Assembly: GCF_008831285.2 (NCBI RefSeq)
Contig: NC_045145.1
Coordinates: forward strand, 5,952,802-6,016,801
Length of the DNA: 64,000 bases
DNA from: Nymphaea colorata
Taxonomy: Eukaryota; Streptophyta; Magnoliopsida; Nymphaeales; Nymphaeaceae
Direction of reading: 5' to 3'
Numbering within the stretch: the stretch's first letter is position 1; the number at the start of each line of letters is the position of its first letter. Below the pieces are notes generated by a model, which worked only from the letters and a program-made list of their open reading frames with translations, was not told the origin of the DNA and searched no databases. The translations under genes were made by a program, and so were the position numbers. Below, in pieces: positions 36,596 to 48,843 of the stretch.

Positions 36596-39500
36596 CATTC
36601 ATGTAAATATAGTTATCGAAAACATTGAGTCACATATTTTTAAAGTTAAACATACTAAAGTACTAGATTCAGACGTAATTCAAATCTAAACATCAAGTTT
36701 GACCTTGATAAACCCTACTAGGCTCACTCAATATCTTAGCTGAGATTTGACATCAAGCCCACTATAACAAATCTGATCCTAATCCACATTGGTGGTTGAA
36801 ACCTTAATCTTAGTTAGGTTTATCTAAGTCAAACCTCAAAAACTAGATAGGTATGCCGTATGAACCTACAATGAACCAGATCCAAACCTTGTAAATTGGA
36901 TAACTGATCTTTGAATTTGGACACTGAATCCTACTTTGGACAATGGATTTGGATTTCAACAACATTGGATTATGGAACTAGATATCAATTTAGATTCTGG
37001 ATCACAATGGGAATATCAAACCTAAAACTTTGGATCATTTCTAAAGATATTGGATAATCTTGGAATTTGGATTATGATTTTATAGCTCAAATATTTTGAT
37101 CTAATTTTAATTTTAGATCTCAAATCTTTGTTATTTGGATCAAGATGTAAGATCTTACAGGTTTGATTTCAGAATTGAACTCATATCTCAACCTTAGTTG
37201 ACCATTAGGTCTAAACCCTACTTTCAAATTTTTAATTTTAGATATTTGAATTGAATCAAGTAAATTTGGATTTTTCTTGAACCAGATCTTGAACTCAGTT
37301 ATGGATCTCAATAATTTGATCTTTAGATAATAGATTTCTTGAGGTCACATCCGAAAAAATTTAGAAATTGGATCTCAACTCTATCTGGACCTAGTTTGCG
37401 TGCATTTAGGAATTGTTGCGTGGATTGATAATGATACAGATCATAAATTACGTCCTTAGTTCCAAATGTATTTTCCATGAGTTCATGCACTCCAATTTTT
37501 TATGTTCCATTTAGATCTTATAAAATCTCATTTTTTTCAAATTCAGGGCATGTTAGTTCAGAATGACAATAAGAACTAAGAATATGGAATATTTAGTCAA
37601 GTCCTTGATCTGATGATCCCTAGTAAAGTTGCCAAGAATGGTCAGATCTCGTGTTGACAGGTCAGATCTTATGTTTCATGATTTCCTCCAAGAGATGAGG
37701 GATTATATTTTTGAACTTTTTCCCATAGAACGGTGATATGCAAGATCACAAAATTTTCATGTAAAAACGTAGGTAGGTTCACTCTCAGTGGGATATGGTA
37801 GCCAAATTATGGTCTTGAATTCGCATTATGGACGGCCAAGGGCCAACTGTTGGTCGATGTTGGTTCCTCCTTTGTCGGCATGGCGTATGGAGTGGGTATA
37901 GGGATTCACGTTGAAAAAGGAAGTTGCTCTTATGCAGGACATTTCCTGCGGGTGTCTCTTTCATAGGTGATGTGCAACATCCTGTTTTTTAATGTAAATA
38001 TTCATTTTTTGATAAAATTAGGTTAGGGAGCCTAACTCCCAGCAAGTTTAGTCGGGAACTCCATTGAACCCCAATGAACCAATTCGAACCCAAAAATGAA
38101 TCTGCCATGTTTAACTCTACTTTCCTTCATAGGCTCATCCGTTCATCTTAGTTAGAAAGTAGATTAAACAGCATCTAACTCGACTTTAGTTTTACTTCCT
38201 TGTGGACTGACTGGAACTCAAGTTCTTTGGATCTAAACTGAATTTTTTCATACAAATGTGTTCATATTGAACTTGCTCCTATGTTCCTAAGTTCAGATTG
38301 CATAAATCATATATGGGACTAAAATTTCCAAAGTTAGCCCTCACATAAGACCCTTTAGGGGATAAAACTATCGTTTCACATCATGCTCCCATTTTATTCT
38401 TGAACGTAGGTTATATGATGTACACACCTGGGTTCATCATTTCAGATCTCTAGAGCTCGATCTAAAGTCTTTCAGACTTCAAAGAACAAATCTGTGATCT
38501 ATATTTTGTCTAGGTTTGAACCTATGATCTGGATTTTTTATCCAAATCCAATATAAGATCCAAGTTCCATCCACTATAACTTTCTCTTGAACTCAATCTT
38601 GTGCTAGATCTCTAATTTTGCTCTAGAACAGTGACCTGACTTCATTGAACCCAGGCACTCTTCATTTTAGCACCAATATTGAACTTCATATATCATATAT
38701 ATTTTTTGTATACCTAATTGTCTATGCTACATATATGATTCAGCTATTCTGTGTCTCCTTAGAGGGAGCAGAACTTTTTCCCCTAAAGCCCCTCAACAAC
38801 CCTTTGAGGTGATGCCCTTCTGTTATGTCTTGATTCCATTGAGAAATGGGCATGACACTTTGAAAATGTGACTGGAACATAGGTTTAACACAAACATTTT
38901 ATAAGTTGTGCTGTTCTAATATATGCTTGGATGCAAGGGACGATTTCTACAGCACAAACTTTAGTCTCATATCTAAGGTCTTAAAGTTTTTGCATCCTCC
39001 TAGCCACTATAAATAGTGGTTGATGTTCCCTCTTATTACATGGTAAAAGGGCTCAAGTTGGCACCTTAAGAGAGTATAAATTCCACTTATACGGCTATAA
39101 TTATTGAGTTAGAAAGTAAAACTTTAAAGTTCCTGGTCTGAGTCAGGTGCTTAGTTCAAGTCATGGTATTGATAAACTAAGTTAGCCAACACTGTCTCTG
39201 AGGCCAAGAGTAGGAGGGCACGAGCACAGGTCAGGGGTCATCCAGGTCCAGGTATTTTCGTTCTTTCTATTTCTTTTATTTCTTGCTTTCTTAGTAGCAT
39301 GGTAGGCTATTTTTACTTTCTTAGCATGCTTAGTGTAATTTTTTTCTTCTGCTCTAGGCTAATTTGATTTAGTTTAAAAACATCAAGGGTACTGTGCTTT
39401 ATGCTCAATATATAGATATAATTTTAATGTTTCTAGGTAGGTGTGCAAGTCAAGTATGCCTCCCTCTTCCTTTTCCTCTTGTTCTATTTTAGAACTTAAA

Positions 39501-40470
39501 TTTCTAAATTGTATATTTTCATTTCTTTCTGAATTCCATATAGTCTCATTATTATTATTATTATTCATCTAGATCTAGGCATGCATAAGTACCAATACCT
39601 TTTCCAGCACTATGGCCTCACAAATGATGCACACAACACCATTTGGTTAGGAATTCTATCGGTTAGGTCTAGTATTGTGGCCCTGACGATAGTCTAGGCA
39701 CAAAAAAGCCCAAATTTGGCTTCATTCCTAGACAAATACACTTCATAAAACATATTTTCCAAATGATTTCTCAAAACAAGGTTTTTTCTAATACCCTGAC
39801 TTCGACTACCCTAGTTTCATACATGCGTAAGATGAAACCCTAGATCAAATTCCCAGGTACGCTTTATTCTAAGAACAAACGAAGGCCATCTTAGAACCTA
39901 TAACAATGAAATCTTAGATATGACGGTAGACTGACAAAGCCCAATGAATTCCTGTGTCCAACGTAAGTCTACCTAAAAACTACATGATCTTCTTGGCTTG
40001 TTGATCCAACCTCTAACGATCAAGTATTCTGGAATCCCATGAAGTTGGATAATGGATTTTTGGTATAGAGCTTCAATCTTAGATCCATACAACCCAAAAC
40101 CTGACAAGTTTAGATTTTGGATCGTGTAATTCTAAACTCAAAAACCCATTTGAACTTTGGATCTTAGATAAATCTCAACCAAAGTAACATTTAAACTTCT
40201 GAACTTAGATTTAAATTATGATTTAGATTTTCATGTGAAATTTGGACCTTAATATATGACCTGGATTTCATGAACTTAAGACCCTGAAATTGGGCCTTAG
40301 AGCTTAGACTTTACCCTAAATGGATTCTTATTTGGATTATGATAGTGATCATCGGATCTTAATATTGAATTTGGATCTCAAAGTTGGATTTGGATCTGAA
40401 TGTTGAATTTGGATCTCAATACTGCATCATATAGAATACTATATTGGCCAGATTTGGATCTTAAGTAGTG
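36596..40470. other. Old repeat-derived DNA without recognisable genes
   Basis: No coding domain was found. Degenerate 'ttggatctyaa' phrases dominate at 36.7-37.4 and 40.0-40.45 kb. 37.58-37.69 kb resembles 14.05-14.15 kb. Around 38.99-39.27 kb a TATA-like 'actataaatagtgg' precedes a pyrimidine-rich stretch, compatible with an LTR promoter of the same old family. A short (ATT)n run lies at 39548-39565. Confidence 0.4.
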
Positions 40471-40659
40471 TGTTCGCATCTCTCTCATGCAAGAGCAGTG
40501 AGGCAGCATGAAGCAATATAAAATAGGAATTAGTTTTGTTTTAGAAGACTTTAGGAAAAGTCGGTTCACCTATCAATACAAGGTTTGACGGTTTCTGCAG
40601 TCTTTAACAGGGGTAATCACACCAAGGTCTGTTATTTCTCGATTGGTAATTCGAAATTC
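40471..40659 (-). mobile_element. LTR-edge fragment of a Tat-related Gypsy element
   Basis: Starting at TGTTCGCATCTCTCTCATGC, this segment parallels the LTR edge of element D at 46588 (TGTTCGCAGCCCCCTCATGC): shared 'gaagcaa', 'aaaataggaatt', 'ttttaggaaaa' and 'ggtaatc' phrases in the same order. The Tat LTRs at 20.0 and 32.6 kb are more distant relatives. No PBS region lies to its left and the match ends at the hairpin, so it is a truncated fragment. Confidence 0.6.
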
Positions 40660-40721
40660 CTTGTTATTCAACAAGCTATAAGTGAGACTCTTTCCTCACT
40701 TATAGCTTGTTGAATAACAAG
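40660..40721. repeat. Perfect 27-bp inverted repeat with 8-nt loop
   Basis: Arms 40660-40686 and 40695-40721 are exact reverse complements of each other (left arm begins cttgttattcaacaagctat); the loop is actctttc. A further 'ttgaataacaag' copy follows at 40731. Perfect pairing in otherwise heavily decayed DNA implies a recent origin, for instance fold-back repair or template switching. A hairpin RNA gene is possible but nothing else supports it. Confidence 0.9.
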
Positions 40722-41169
40722 TTAGCATCATTGAATAACAAGTAAGGCTATTAAGAGTTCAAGGCTAATTTTCAAAAACAATGCATATAAGCAAGAGTAC
40801 TAGGACATGCATTGCCTTCTGCTCTCTTTTATCTTCAAATGATTGCTTGAATGAATACATGAAATGGATGAAGTGCTCACCCTGATTCATGTTCCAATCT
40901 AAACCCAATGTTAAACTCTTTCGAATCTTTATGGGGTCAACCAATGTTAATTCGAACTAACTAAGTCTCCATTTTCCTATTTAAATGGACTTTTCAGAAT
41001 TAGACAATATTTTTTCCTATGATCATATCTTATTTAAGGAGAATGCCAAGGTCGACCTAGCCTTTGAGTCTTCCCAACTAGACTCTACCTACTCAAATGG
41101 TATCTGTCATAGTACCTTACCTTTCGGTGTATGTTTTCGGACCACTTAGAGAATTGCAAGCTTGAAGAA
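40722..41169. other. Non-coding stretch before the element C ORFs
   Basis: No domain is recognised. It precedes the plus-strand PMD-like ORF and may be element C leader sequence. Confidence 0.35.
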
Positions 41170-42240
41170 GCTATCAGCTTAACAGTTCAACTTATCAATG
41201 GTAGTTTGATCCATGCAAATGCTGGATGATGGAATCCAAGAACTAAAACATTTTGGTTTATATAGGGTGAAATGACCATTACCCTAAATGAATTTTCCAA
41301 CAATATGGGACTTCCTAAGCTAGAAGGAGATCATAGAGAACTGATCAAGAGTCTGTTCCTCATTATTGAAGAATAAGTCAAGGTCTTAGAGGTGATTCAC
41401 AGGCTCACTAGAAAAAGGAGTTGGCCACTTCTAAACAAAATGGACATCAATAGTTTAGCTAGAAGGTCTCAGCAAAGAGCTTTCTTAGTATGTTGATCCT
41501 ATACTTTCTGGAAATGCTGCAAAAAATTCAAGAATTCAATGACGACTTGCACCATTGGTCTCATCTTCTTCTACAATAAAGCACAAATTATCAACCATCA
41601 AGTTGCTTGCCTCTTCAGAAAATAGGGGCACATCAAAGTTTGCCACCGATCAATAGCGATGGCAGCACTAACTTTCTTTTACAAAGGTCTCTTAAGATTT
41701 TCAATAAGTGATGTTAACTACATTGAACAATGCATCATCACCCTATGATCATGGTACCACACATGAGGCCACAAATCATCCATTTCCAAAATTTTGATGG
41801 GGGATTGTTCAACATAGAGTAACATTGGGATAGATGGAACAAGTCGATGAAGAAAGCTTCATATGAGATTTCTTTGAAGGGGAAATCATCAAATCTAGAT
41901 ACACATACAATCAAAACAGGGGTTGCCTACTTCTGGGGCCATATTTCATGACAGAATACCATTCAAGGCACTAGCTTCATTAGTTTTCACAGTGACAAAG
42001 ACAGATCTATGATATAAAAGTAGGAGTCATCATAATGCACGACTTGGATACACCCGAGTGGTTTGGAACATACACCCTAGCCCAACAATAGTGGTGGCCA
42101 TTTTCTGAATTCTAGCTTATCCTTGGCTCAGCCATGGGTCCTAAATATGCCAAATGGTGGAAAGATATCTACCCATTTTTCAACCTTAGCTAGGAGTTTA
42201 TGTCTAACCCAAAAATATTGTAATCAGTTGACTAATTGAA
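41170..42240 (+). pseudogene. PMD-like ORF, Gypsy element C
   Basis: Near 41240-41310 the frame reads 'Trp-Asn-Pro-Arg-Thr-Lys-Thr-Phe-Trp-Phe-Ile', a stop, then GEMTITLNEFSNNMGLPKLE and Gly-Asp. This is the same plant-mobile-domain start as in the Tat element, with a stop at the same Trp position. Later fragments (near 41560 and 42030) keep further phrases shared with that copy. Many stops and frameshifts occur. It is directly followed by gag, preserving the family's gene order. Confidence 0.6.
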
Positions 42241-42368
42241 AAAACGTTGTCTCATTCTCATACCACAATGTTAAATCATTTTGTTCACTTTAGATAGATA
42301 TCTGTTATCAGACCATTCTTCTAATCCTAACTCCTTTTCTCTTTCCTATCCAGGTGAACATCTAGTTT

Positions 42369-43950
42369 ATGGTGGAAACCAAGGACTAGAGGGAAAAAAG
42401 GATGGAATCTGAACAACTGCCCAACACTACGAACAAAAATGAAGAATGATCTTCAAGTTCCAATACATCTACAAAAAACCCATGAACCAGATCTAGAGGA
42501 AGACAAAAGGTTTTGCAAGTTCATGCTAAAATTCAATACGGAATAGGCAAAAACCGACAAGGACAACAAAAAGAAGAAAAATAAATTGTCATCTAGTGAT
42601 AGTAAAACCTTTAATGGCCCTACTACAAGGACGAGCAGTGAAGAAATTGAGAAAACTCCTAAAGAGAAAAAGAAAAAGAAAGAATCTCTAAAAATCAAAT
42701 TGCAAGAAGTTGAGAAAGAGCTAAATGTAGTTCAATTGAATGACAAAAATAAAAGAAGCTTCTCTTGTGCACCTTTTTATGAGAGCATCGAAAATGGCAA
42801 GTACATCAAGAACTTGCCAAAGAAGTTTGTAAAATTCAATAGCTAAGGAAATCCTAAAGCTTATTTAGTCATGTTCTACGCCGAATGCTACAAATTTAGA
42901 AATAATTACCAAGCATTTTTCCATTGCTTTCCAAGAAGTTTGAAAGGTATAGCAATGCAATAATACATGAAACATGCCAATCCAGCGGAAGTAAAAAATT
43001 TTGACAAATTGATCAATTTATTCATCAAACAGATCATCCAAAAGTGTAGAAACTACTCCAACAAGTACTACCTTGTGCAATCACAAAGAAAAGCTATGAC
43101 AAAAGGTTAGGGACTTCATTCAAAGATAGACATCAGCCTGCAATAAAATGAGGGAGCCAATATCTTAGTCCTATATATTGGGAGTAATACCAACAGCCTT
43201 TCCCAACCATTAGGGAGCCTAATTTCAAACATTCCGATTGAGTAAGTTATTGACTTAATAGAAACATTAGAATGTCTCGAAGCTAGCATAAAAACAATGC
43301 ATTTGAAGTAGTTATACTAACAAAACATAAAGAAGAAGTCAACAACAATAAGACTCCCGCCAATTTCATTGCAAATGCAATGTCAACAAAGAAAAGGCTG
43401 ACTACATAAAGAAGAAGAATTCCTATCACAAGGCTGGAAGCCAGTACCAGCAACAATGTGAGTAACAACAATAAAAATCCAGGTTGGATGAGGATAGAAA
43501 GTTCACAACACTGTAATAGACTTATGAGGAGATCATGAATGACCTAATAAAAAGAGGTATACTATCGCTGTTAAAGGTTTCCAACCCTCCTCCTGTGATA
43601 GGAAGCAACAAAAACCAATTTTGCAAATTTTACTGAGCACCAGGTCATAATACCGAGGACTGCTTGGTACTAAAGAACATAGTCTAGGATGCAATGGACA
43701 AAGAGATGATCAAGGTAGCTTCAAGTTAGCAAGAAACAATTACCAATCTATTCTCGAAGTATGACAAAGAAATAGTGTCGATGATTAGGAATGCTTTTAA
43801 TATTTTCGATCAAATTTCATTTAAACATCAAGTCATGATTACTAGTAAGGAGAAGAAAGATGATCATGTGATTTTCTTTGAGCTATTAGCCAGAAAGGTT
43901 AGGGAGGCAGCAAAGTGCAAAGAAGCATCCCCCACTAGTTCTACAACTAT
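42369..43950 (+). pseudogene. gag of Gypsy element C, interrupted by a CACTA-like element
   Basis: An ATG at 42369 starts a charged N-terminus. A clear gag stretch at 42586-42846 carries 'Leu-Asn-Val-Val-Gln-Leu-Asn-Asp-Lys-Asn-Lys-Arg' and 'Phe-Tyr-Glu-Ser-Ile-Glu-Asn-Gly'. It is followed out of frame by 'Phe-Pro-Arg-Ser-Leu-Lys-Gly-Ile-Ala' near 42925 and a Cys/His motif (His-Asn-Thr-Glu-Asp-Cys) near 43645. These match the Tat gag at 28.8-30.5 kb. Sequence stops at 43950 where a CACTACAAGAAAA terminus begins. No protease or RT follows. Confidence 0.7.
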
Positions 43951-46066
43951 CACTACAAGAAAAGAGGTTTATACTGGTGACCAATTTAACAACATAGGCT
44001 TCAGTATAGGTCTACATCGATGGATTGGGTCTTTGTTATTATCACTGCTATCGACACTGTTAGAAAAGGCTATACCGGTGATTTTGATAGCACTAGTATA
44101 GATCTATTACGATGAACTTAATCACTATTGTAGAATGGATGATGCTTAGAATGGATCAATCTCACTCTCTGATACCACTGTTTGCTTAAGGAATGACCTG
44201 CCTACATGTCCTCTTCTTGTGCTCTTGTAAATGACACAAATATAACACAAGAACCATACAACAGCTAATCCACCACTTGTTTCTTCAAGTGGTCATAAGG
44301 CATGACACAAGGTAGCAAAGATTTAAGCACACGACAAGAAAACTTTGAGCACACTTGAAAGCCTTTCTCACACACATTTAGCCGACCCAAAGGGCCATAT
44401 ATATACATGACAAAAAAAACTGAAAAGAAATGACATGACTCTTGGTGATTCCACTATGGCCATAATTGATATATGCATTAAAAACAAAAATTAAAAATTA
44501 AAGCAGGCAAGCTGAAGAGGCACTTGTCATGCGCATGATGGAATTATTGGGGAACCCAAAAGTTGGATGCTTTACCTTCTTCATAAAGACAACTGCACAT
44601 TTTTATTTTTTGTATTAACTTTCATCTACACATTTTTATTTTTTGCATTAACTTTCACCAATTTTCACCGGTATAATAAATTACTATTTTCACCGCCACT
44701 ATACCGGCAACATTTTCACCGTTATAGAGCACTGTTATTCTCTCCCAAAAATTTTCTTTTTCTTTCCCTCCCACAGTTTTTCTTCTCAACTTTTTCTCTT
44801 TCCTCCTACGGCATTTTCCCCAACTTTTTTTTCTTTCTTCCCCCAATAGTGCTTCTTCTTCCCCACATTTTTTTCTTTGCTCCCCTACGTCCCTGGCATG
44901 TACCATAATGCATTCTTCTGAGCTTTCCAACCACTCATCAGGAGCATGAAATAGTATTTTCACCGGTGGTTGTGTTGTTCTTCCACTGCTTGTGACATTC
45001 TCCAGTAAGATGTTCATTTGCTCCCTCTTTGTTCCTTTTGTCTATGGAAAGGATTGGGCCCAATTGCTCTTCACCTGTTGCTGCTAGAGAGATAGCCTAA
45101 CCTCTGCCATTGAGGTTAATGGAAGGGGGGGCCTTTGGGTTCCTCATTCCCTGTCAAGAACAGATTGAGGGAGGGTTTTGCATTCTAACATCAAGGGCAG
45201 GCACCATCAGGTGACCGTGCCTAGCTGCAAAAGGAAGATTGCTGTAGGTTTTCATCGTTTGGGTTTTCATTGTTTAGATACCTTTAGAATTCATCGGTCT
45301 TGCTCATGAAGGGACCATTTGCAATAGGGTGCAGGAGAGTATGCGAGCTTGTGAATGGGCCAAATGTTGCACATGCAACACCAACAAACTTAGGTAGATG
45401 AGGACTAACGCTCAATTAGTTTTTTGAATGGTGTTCTTGTGATATTCTTGATGCAGCTTTGGCTTATGTAATCTCTAAATTTCCTATCAACGTCAAAGTA
45501 AAGGTTGCTTCCTTTGGATTACTCTTTTAGTAATAATGGCTCCTAGAGGATTTTCTATAGGGTGGAGTTAGATTCATATCTATGGTATGTATGGTTGTAG
45601 TTAGAAAGCCACCAAAGAGGACTATTTAGATGGGTTGGGGTAGTGATACTTTCATGATGATATCATGAATTTCTTTTTTATGCATTTATTAATTGTAATG
45701 ATTTTATTTTCAGTCATGTAAACAATATACATGAATAAATAAATTTGCATAACTTTTTATGTATAATGACCCTCTATCTCTCTCACATTTTCTCTGTATT
45801 CCAATTGCCTAATTATATATTATTTTGAGATTTGTACATGGTTTATGAAAAAAAATGAAAATTTAGATTACTTGACATTTATTTAAAAAATCTTAACCAA
45901 TAGCGGTGATAAAATTCATTGCTACCATCATCCAATGTCGGTGACATAGCAATGAAAAGAATCACTGTTATAGCCTAATACCAGTTAAAGTTTTCATTGG
46001 TGCATCCATTCTACAATAGTGATTAAGTTCATCGTAATAGATCTATACTAGTGCTATAGGTCCAAT
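43951..46066. mobile_element. CACTA-like (EnSpm) non-autonomous element, right terminus missing
   Basis: The left edge starts CACTACAAGAAAAGAGG, the classical CACTA terminus. A ~55-bp block near 44084-44141 ('agcactagtatagatctatt'...) recurs in reverse complement at 46012-46066. Short 'ttttcaccggt'-type motifs recur near 44655, 44685, 44715 and 44956, as in CACTA subterminal repeats. The matching right end (TTTTCTTGTAGTG) was not found, so about 140 bp at the right are probably lost at the junction with element D. No transposase is encoded. Confidence 0.65.
44167..44560 (-). mobile_element. Possible minus-strand LTR remnant with initiator-Met tRNA primer site inside the CACTA-like element
   Basis: The plus strand shows ctctgatacca at 44167-44177, i.e. 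TGGTATCAGAG on the minus strand, the primer-binding site used by Copia elements. One base later comes TGTTTGCTTAAGG, an LTR-like start, and a TATATATA run lies at about 44398-44406. No second LTR and no internal coding region are seen; only ~25 bp separate the motif from the repeated CACTA block. It could be a truncated small LTR element or a coincidence. Confidence 0.35.
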
Positions 46067-46587
46067 TCTTGGAACCATGATTATGGTATTTGTGTAAACT
46101 TCTTCGAGGTTACCTATGGTTTGAAGGATCTCCATTTCTCTTTGTTCACCCGGGGGGGGGGGGGAGGGGGGGAGGGTACTTTTTAGTCCAATTAGGTGGT
46201 CCATTTGTAAGGCTATATCTTAGACTAGGTTCCAAAAAATAGTCTGACAACATGATGATCAGGACTTGATAGGTAGAAGAATTGTATTTGAAATTTGAAT
46301 GTAGAAACAGATGGTTCTATTATATGCATTCTTAAGAGTTAGATTTGAAAGGTTTAAGAGCGTAAAATTGGTCTTATACAAACCTTAAATCGATGAGGGG
46401 TAGGATTGAACCTAGGACTAAGGGAAACATGATTTCTCTTCAATTGGTCCTAGATGCACAAAAAACGCATGATACCAGTAGGTATGATCATGAAAGTTTT
46501 TCATGCAATTGATGTCAAGCACTTTGGAAAATGATTTTTACTTGAGAAATTAGACAAAGGATTATGGGTCCCACCATAATAGCCATC
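46067..46587 (-). mobile_element. Leader fragment of Gypsy element D
   Basis: Homologous to the leader of the Tat element at 32.1-32.6 kb: shared 'gtccaattaggtggtc', 'ttgtaaggctatatctt' and 'gcattcttaagag' phrases, and the TGGTGGGACCC motif at the same distance from the LTR. It is cut on the left by the CACTA-like element. Coding regions of element D are missing. Confidence 0.65.
46152..46176 (+). repeat. Long G-run (G13-A-G7-A-GGG)
   Basis: Uninterrupted guanine run of 13, then A, seven G, A and three G. The homologous position in the Tat leader (about 32231) has only six G. It could form a G-quadruplex and is also a likely sequencing weak point. Confidence 0.9.
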
Positions 46588-48611
46588 TGTTCGCAGCCCC
46601 CTCATGCGAGAATGAGGAAGGCTGCACGAAGCAACAAAAAATAGGAATTGGTTTGGTTTGAAAGATTTTAGGAAAAAGGGTCAACCTATTGGTACATGGT
46701 CTCATCATTCCTGAAGCCTTTAAAAAGGGTAATCGAACAAAAGTCTAATAATTTTTTATCATACAAGTCATTTGATGATCCTCCTATATGATTGTGTAGA
46801 GTTTGGCTTTGGATTTTGAAGTTCTTTTGAACTCGATTGAAAATTTGGAATTCAACTTTAACAATTAAAATTTTGAATTTGTTTGGAAATTTGATTAAAT
46901 ATTTAGACTTGATTGGAAATTCTTTTGAGTTTTGGCAATTTTTGAAGACTTGGATCAGGACTATTATTTTAATCCCAAAATTGAAATTTGTTAGAATTTG
47001 GATTTGAGATTTAAAAATTTGTTTGGAAATTGGATGTTTAGTTCACAAACCTATTTGAAATTGAATAGATGGCATTGTGGGGTTTTGAACTTTTTTTGAA
47101 GTTTGAAATAAGAGGCAAAACACCAATTTTAGAGCTTTACTTTCGAAAATTTGAGAAATTGGAGATAAAATCCTCTTTTGAGATATTCAAGATTGAGAAA
47201 CTTAAAGTATTCAAAATCATTTTAGGATTAGGTGCTTTTCGCTTCAACACAGCGATGGATGCATGCAATATGAGTTGGTCAAGGTAATAACTCGAAATTG
47301 GTTTGCTTATATCTAGGCGATTATTGAATTTGTGTGTTTGTGTAATAGGTGAATGCATTTTTTGCGAAAGCAAACTATATGTTTCATTCATTCTTCACTC
47401 TCCCATCTCGTTACACATAATTTAGCTTGACTTCATTCTGGGAGACATGATATTAGATGGTTTTAGCAAATTAGAATGTTGCACTGCTTCTAGATCCGTT
47501 ATTGATATTTTGGGTCAAAAATATGTTTTAGCGCATAGTCATAAACTTAATTCGATTTTGGAGATTAACATTTTTGAAATTTTGTGTTTTGAAAATGATT
47601 TGTAGAGTTTAATGCTCTTTGGATTGACTAGAACAAATTTGTTGTTTGAAAATCTGGCTGATTTGATGGATTTGAAAAGCTTTTTACTTATCAATAAAAT
47701 GTTGATCTAAGCTTCTCAAGCTAAAATGTTAATGGAATCCACTCAACATTTGAATATTGGCCATTTAAAGTCATTGTTTCAGGACTTTGAAGCGTTTTTG
47801 GTACTTAGGACTTATTCTTAAGTGATTGAATACTTTGTTTGAATATTTTTGTACTTGAGAACATGGGTTTTGAAATCTGGATTTTCAGATTTCATTGATT
47901 TTGATTCAAAGTTAATGGGATCTTATTTTAGATAATCTGGTAATCCAGCATCTTGGATTGGCTTTGGTGGCCTCACCCTTCCTTGGAGCGGCCAATTGTG
48001 ATGTTGAAAATGTATATTTGTACACATTCAGCTATTTGTTTTAGCTTTTTTTTTTTTGCAAACCTGTAGTAATTTCTAAAAATTTCATAAATAGCGAGGA
48101 TTTGAAACAAGATTGTTTTGATTGTTTTAGCCACATGCAAGATGGACTAGGCATCTCCTTTGAGTGAATCCAATCTTTGGTGGACTGAGAACTCATGACA
48201 CCTTTGAGGCATGATCATCATGCATTCATTTTTCGCCTCCCACTTTCACGTGCCACATCAACATAAAATAGGAAAGAGAGTATTTGCACTGAGTAATTGA
48301 GCCAAGTATTCCTCTCTTGGTTTGGAGATTTTTCTCACTGTGGTTTCACATGAATTAGGACTTTCAAAATCAGGTTTTCGAGTCCATAGGTGGGCTATTT
48401 GAAAAAAGTCACTTTCCTTGTTAAAAAGAAAAGATTTTTGGATAGATATTTTGCCAAAATTGCTTGTATGCATAAACAATGCTTCAACATGTCCATTTCT
48501 ATGTTGGCAACCCAGCTGGACATCATCCCTAGACTTAATAAAAGAAATAAAACCCCACCTCCCATTGGCTCTTCCATTTATCTTATGCAAGGAACGAAAT
48601 AAAACTGATTG
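46588..48611 (-). repeat. LTR of Gypsy element D (partial)
   Basis: Begins TGTTCGCAGCCCCCTCATGC at the same distance from the leader motif as in the Tat element. Internal phrases such as 'cattcattcttcactctccc' (47384) recall the Tat LTR. Most of the length is diverged. The far edge is not seen: Copia-2 starts at 48617, and sequence beyond it (from 59165) is not recognisably LTR. Minor open frames in both strands show no domains. Confidence 0.55.
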
Positions 48612-48616
48612 AAATA

Positions 48617-48843
48617 TGTTAAAGTTCTGTGGAAAAAGAGAACCAGAGAGAGAGAGAGAAACAAAACGAGAGAAGACGATGTTTTTATTGATTGTCAACT
48701 CATGATATATATAATCTCTTTGACTTTAGCAATATACGATTGAAACCTCCAAACTTGCCTAAGATCAAGGAACAACTAATCTTGGATAAGATTCCTTAAC
48801 AAGAAGATTGATTTGCCTTATTTTGATACGGCAATGTAATGAC
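48617..48843 (-). repeat. 3' LTR of Copia-2, truncated at its inner end
   Basis: Matches the 5' LTR (58900-59159) from the shared 'tgttaaagttctgtgg' edge to 'gcaatgtaatgac'. The last ~16 bp of the other copy (to ...tttccaaca) are missing. The sequence passes directly into RNase H coding sequence, so a deletion has fused the two. The GA and AT microsatellites within differ in length between copies. Confidence 0.85.

Noticed and set aside
19994-36600. CTTTT and CATTC as a diverged target duplication of the Tat element
   Set aside because: Only three of five bases agree, which is not above chance for AT-rich DNA.
44567-44908. Plus-strand 113-codon Phe/Leu-rich frame as a membrane protein
   Set aside because: It overlies pyrimidine-rich DNA and CACTA subterminal motifs; the composition explains the hydrophobicity.
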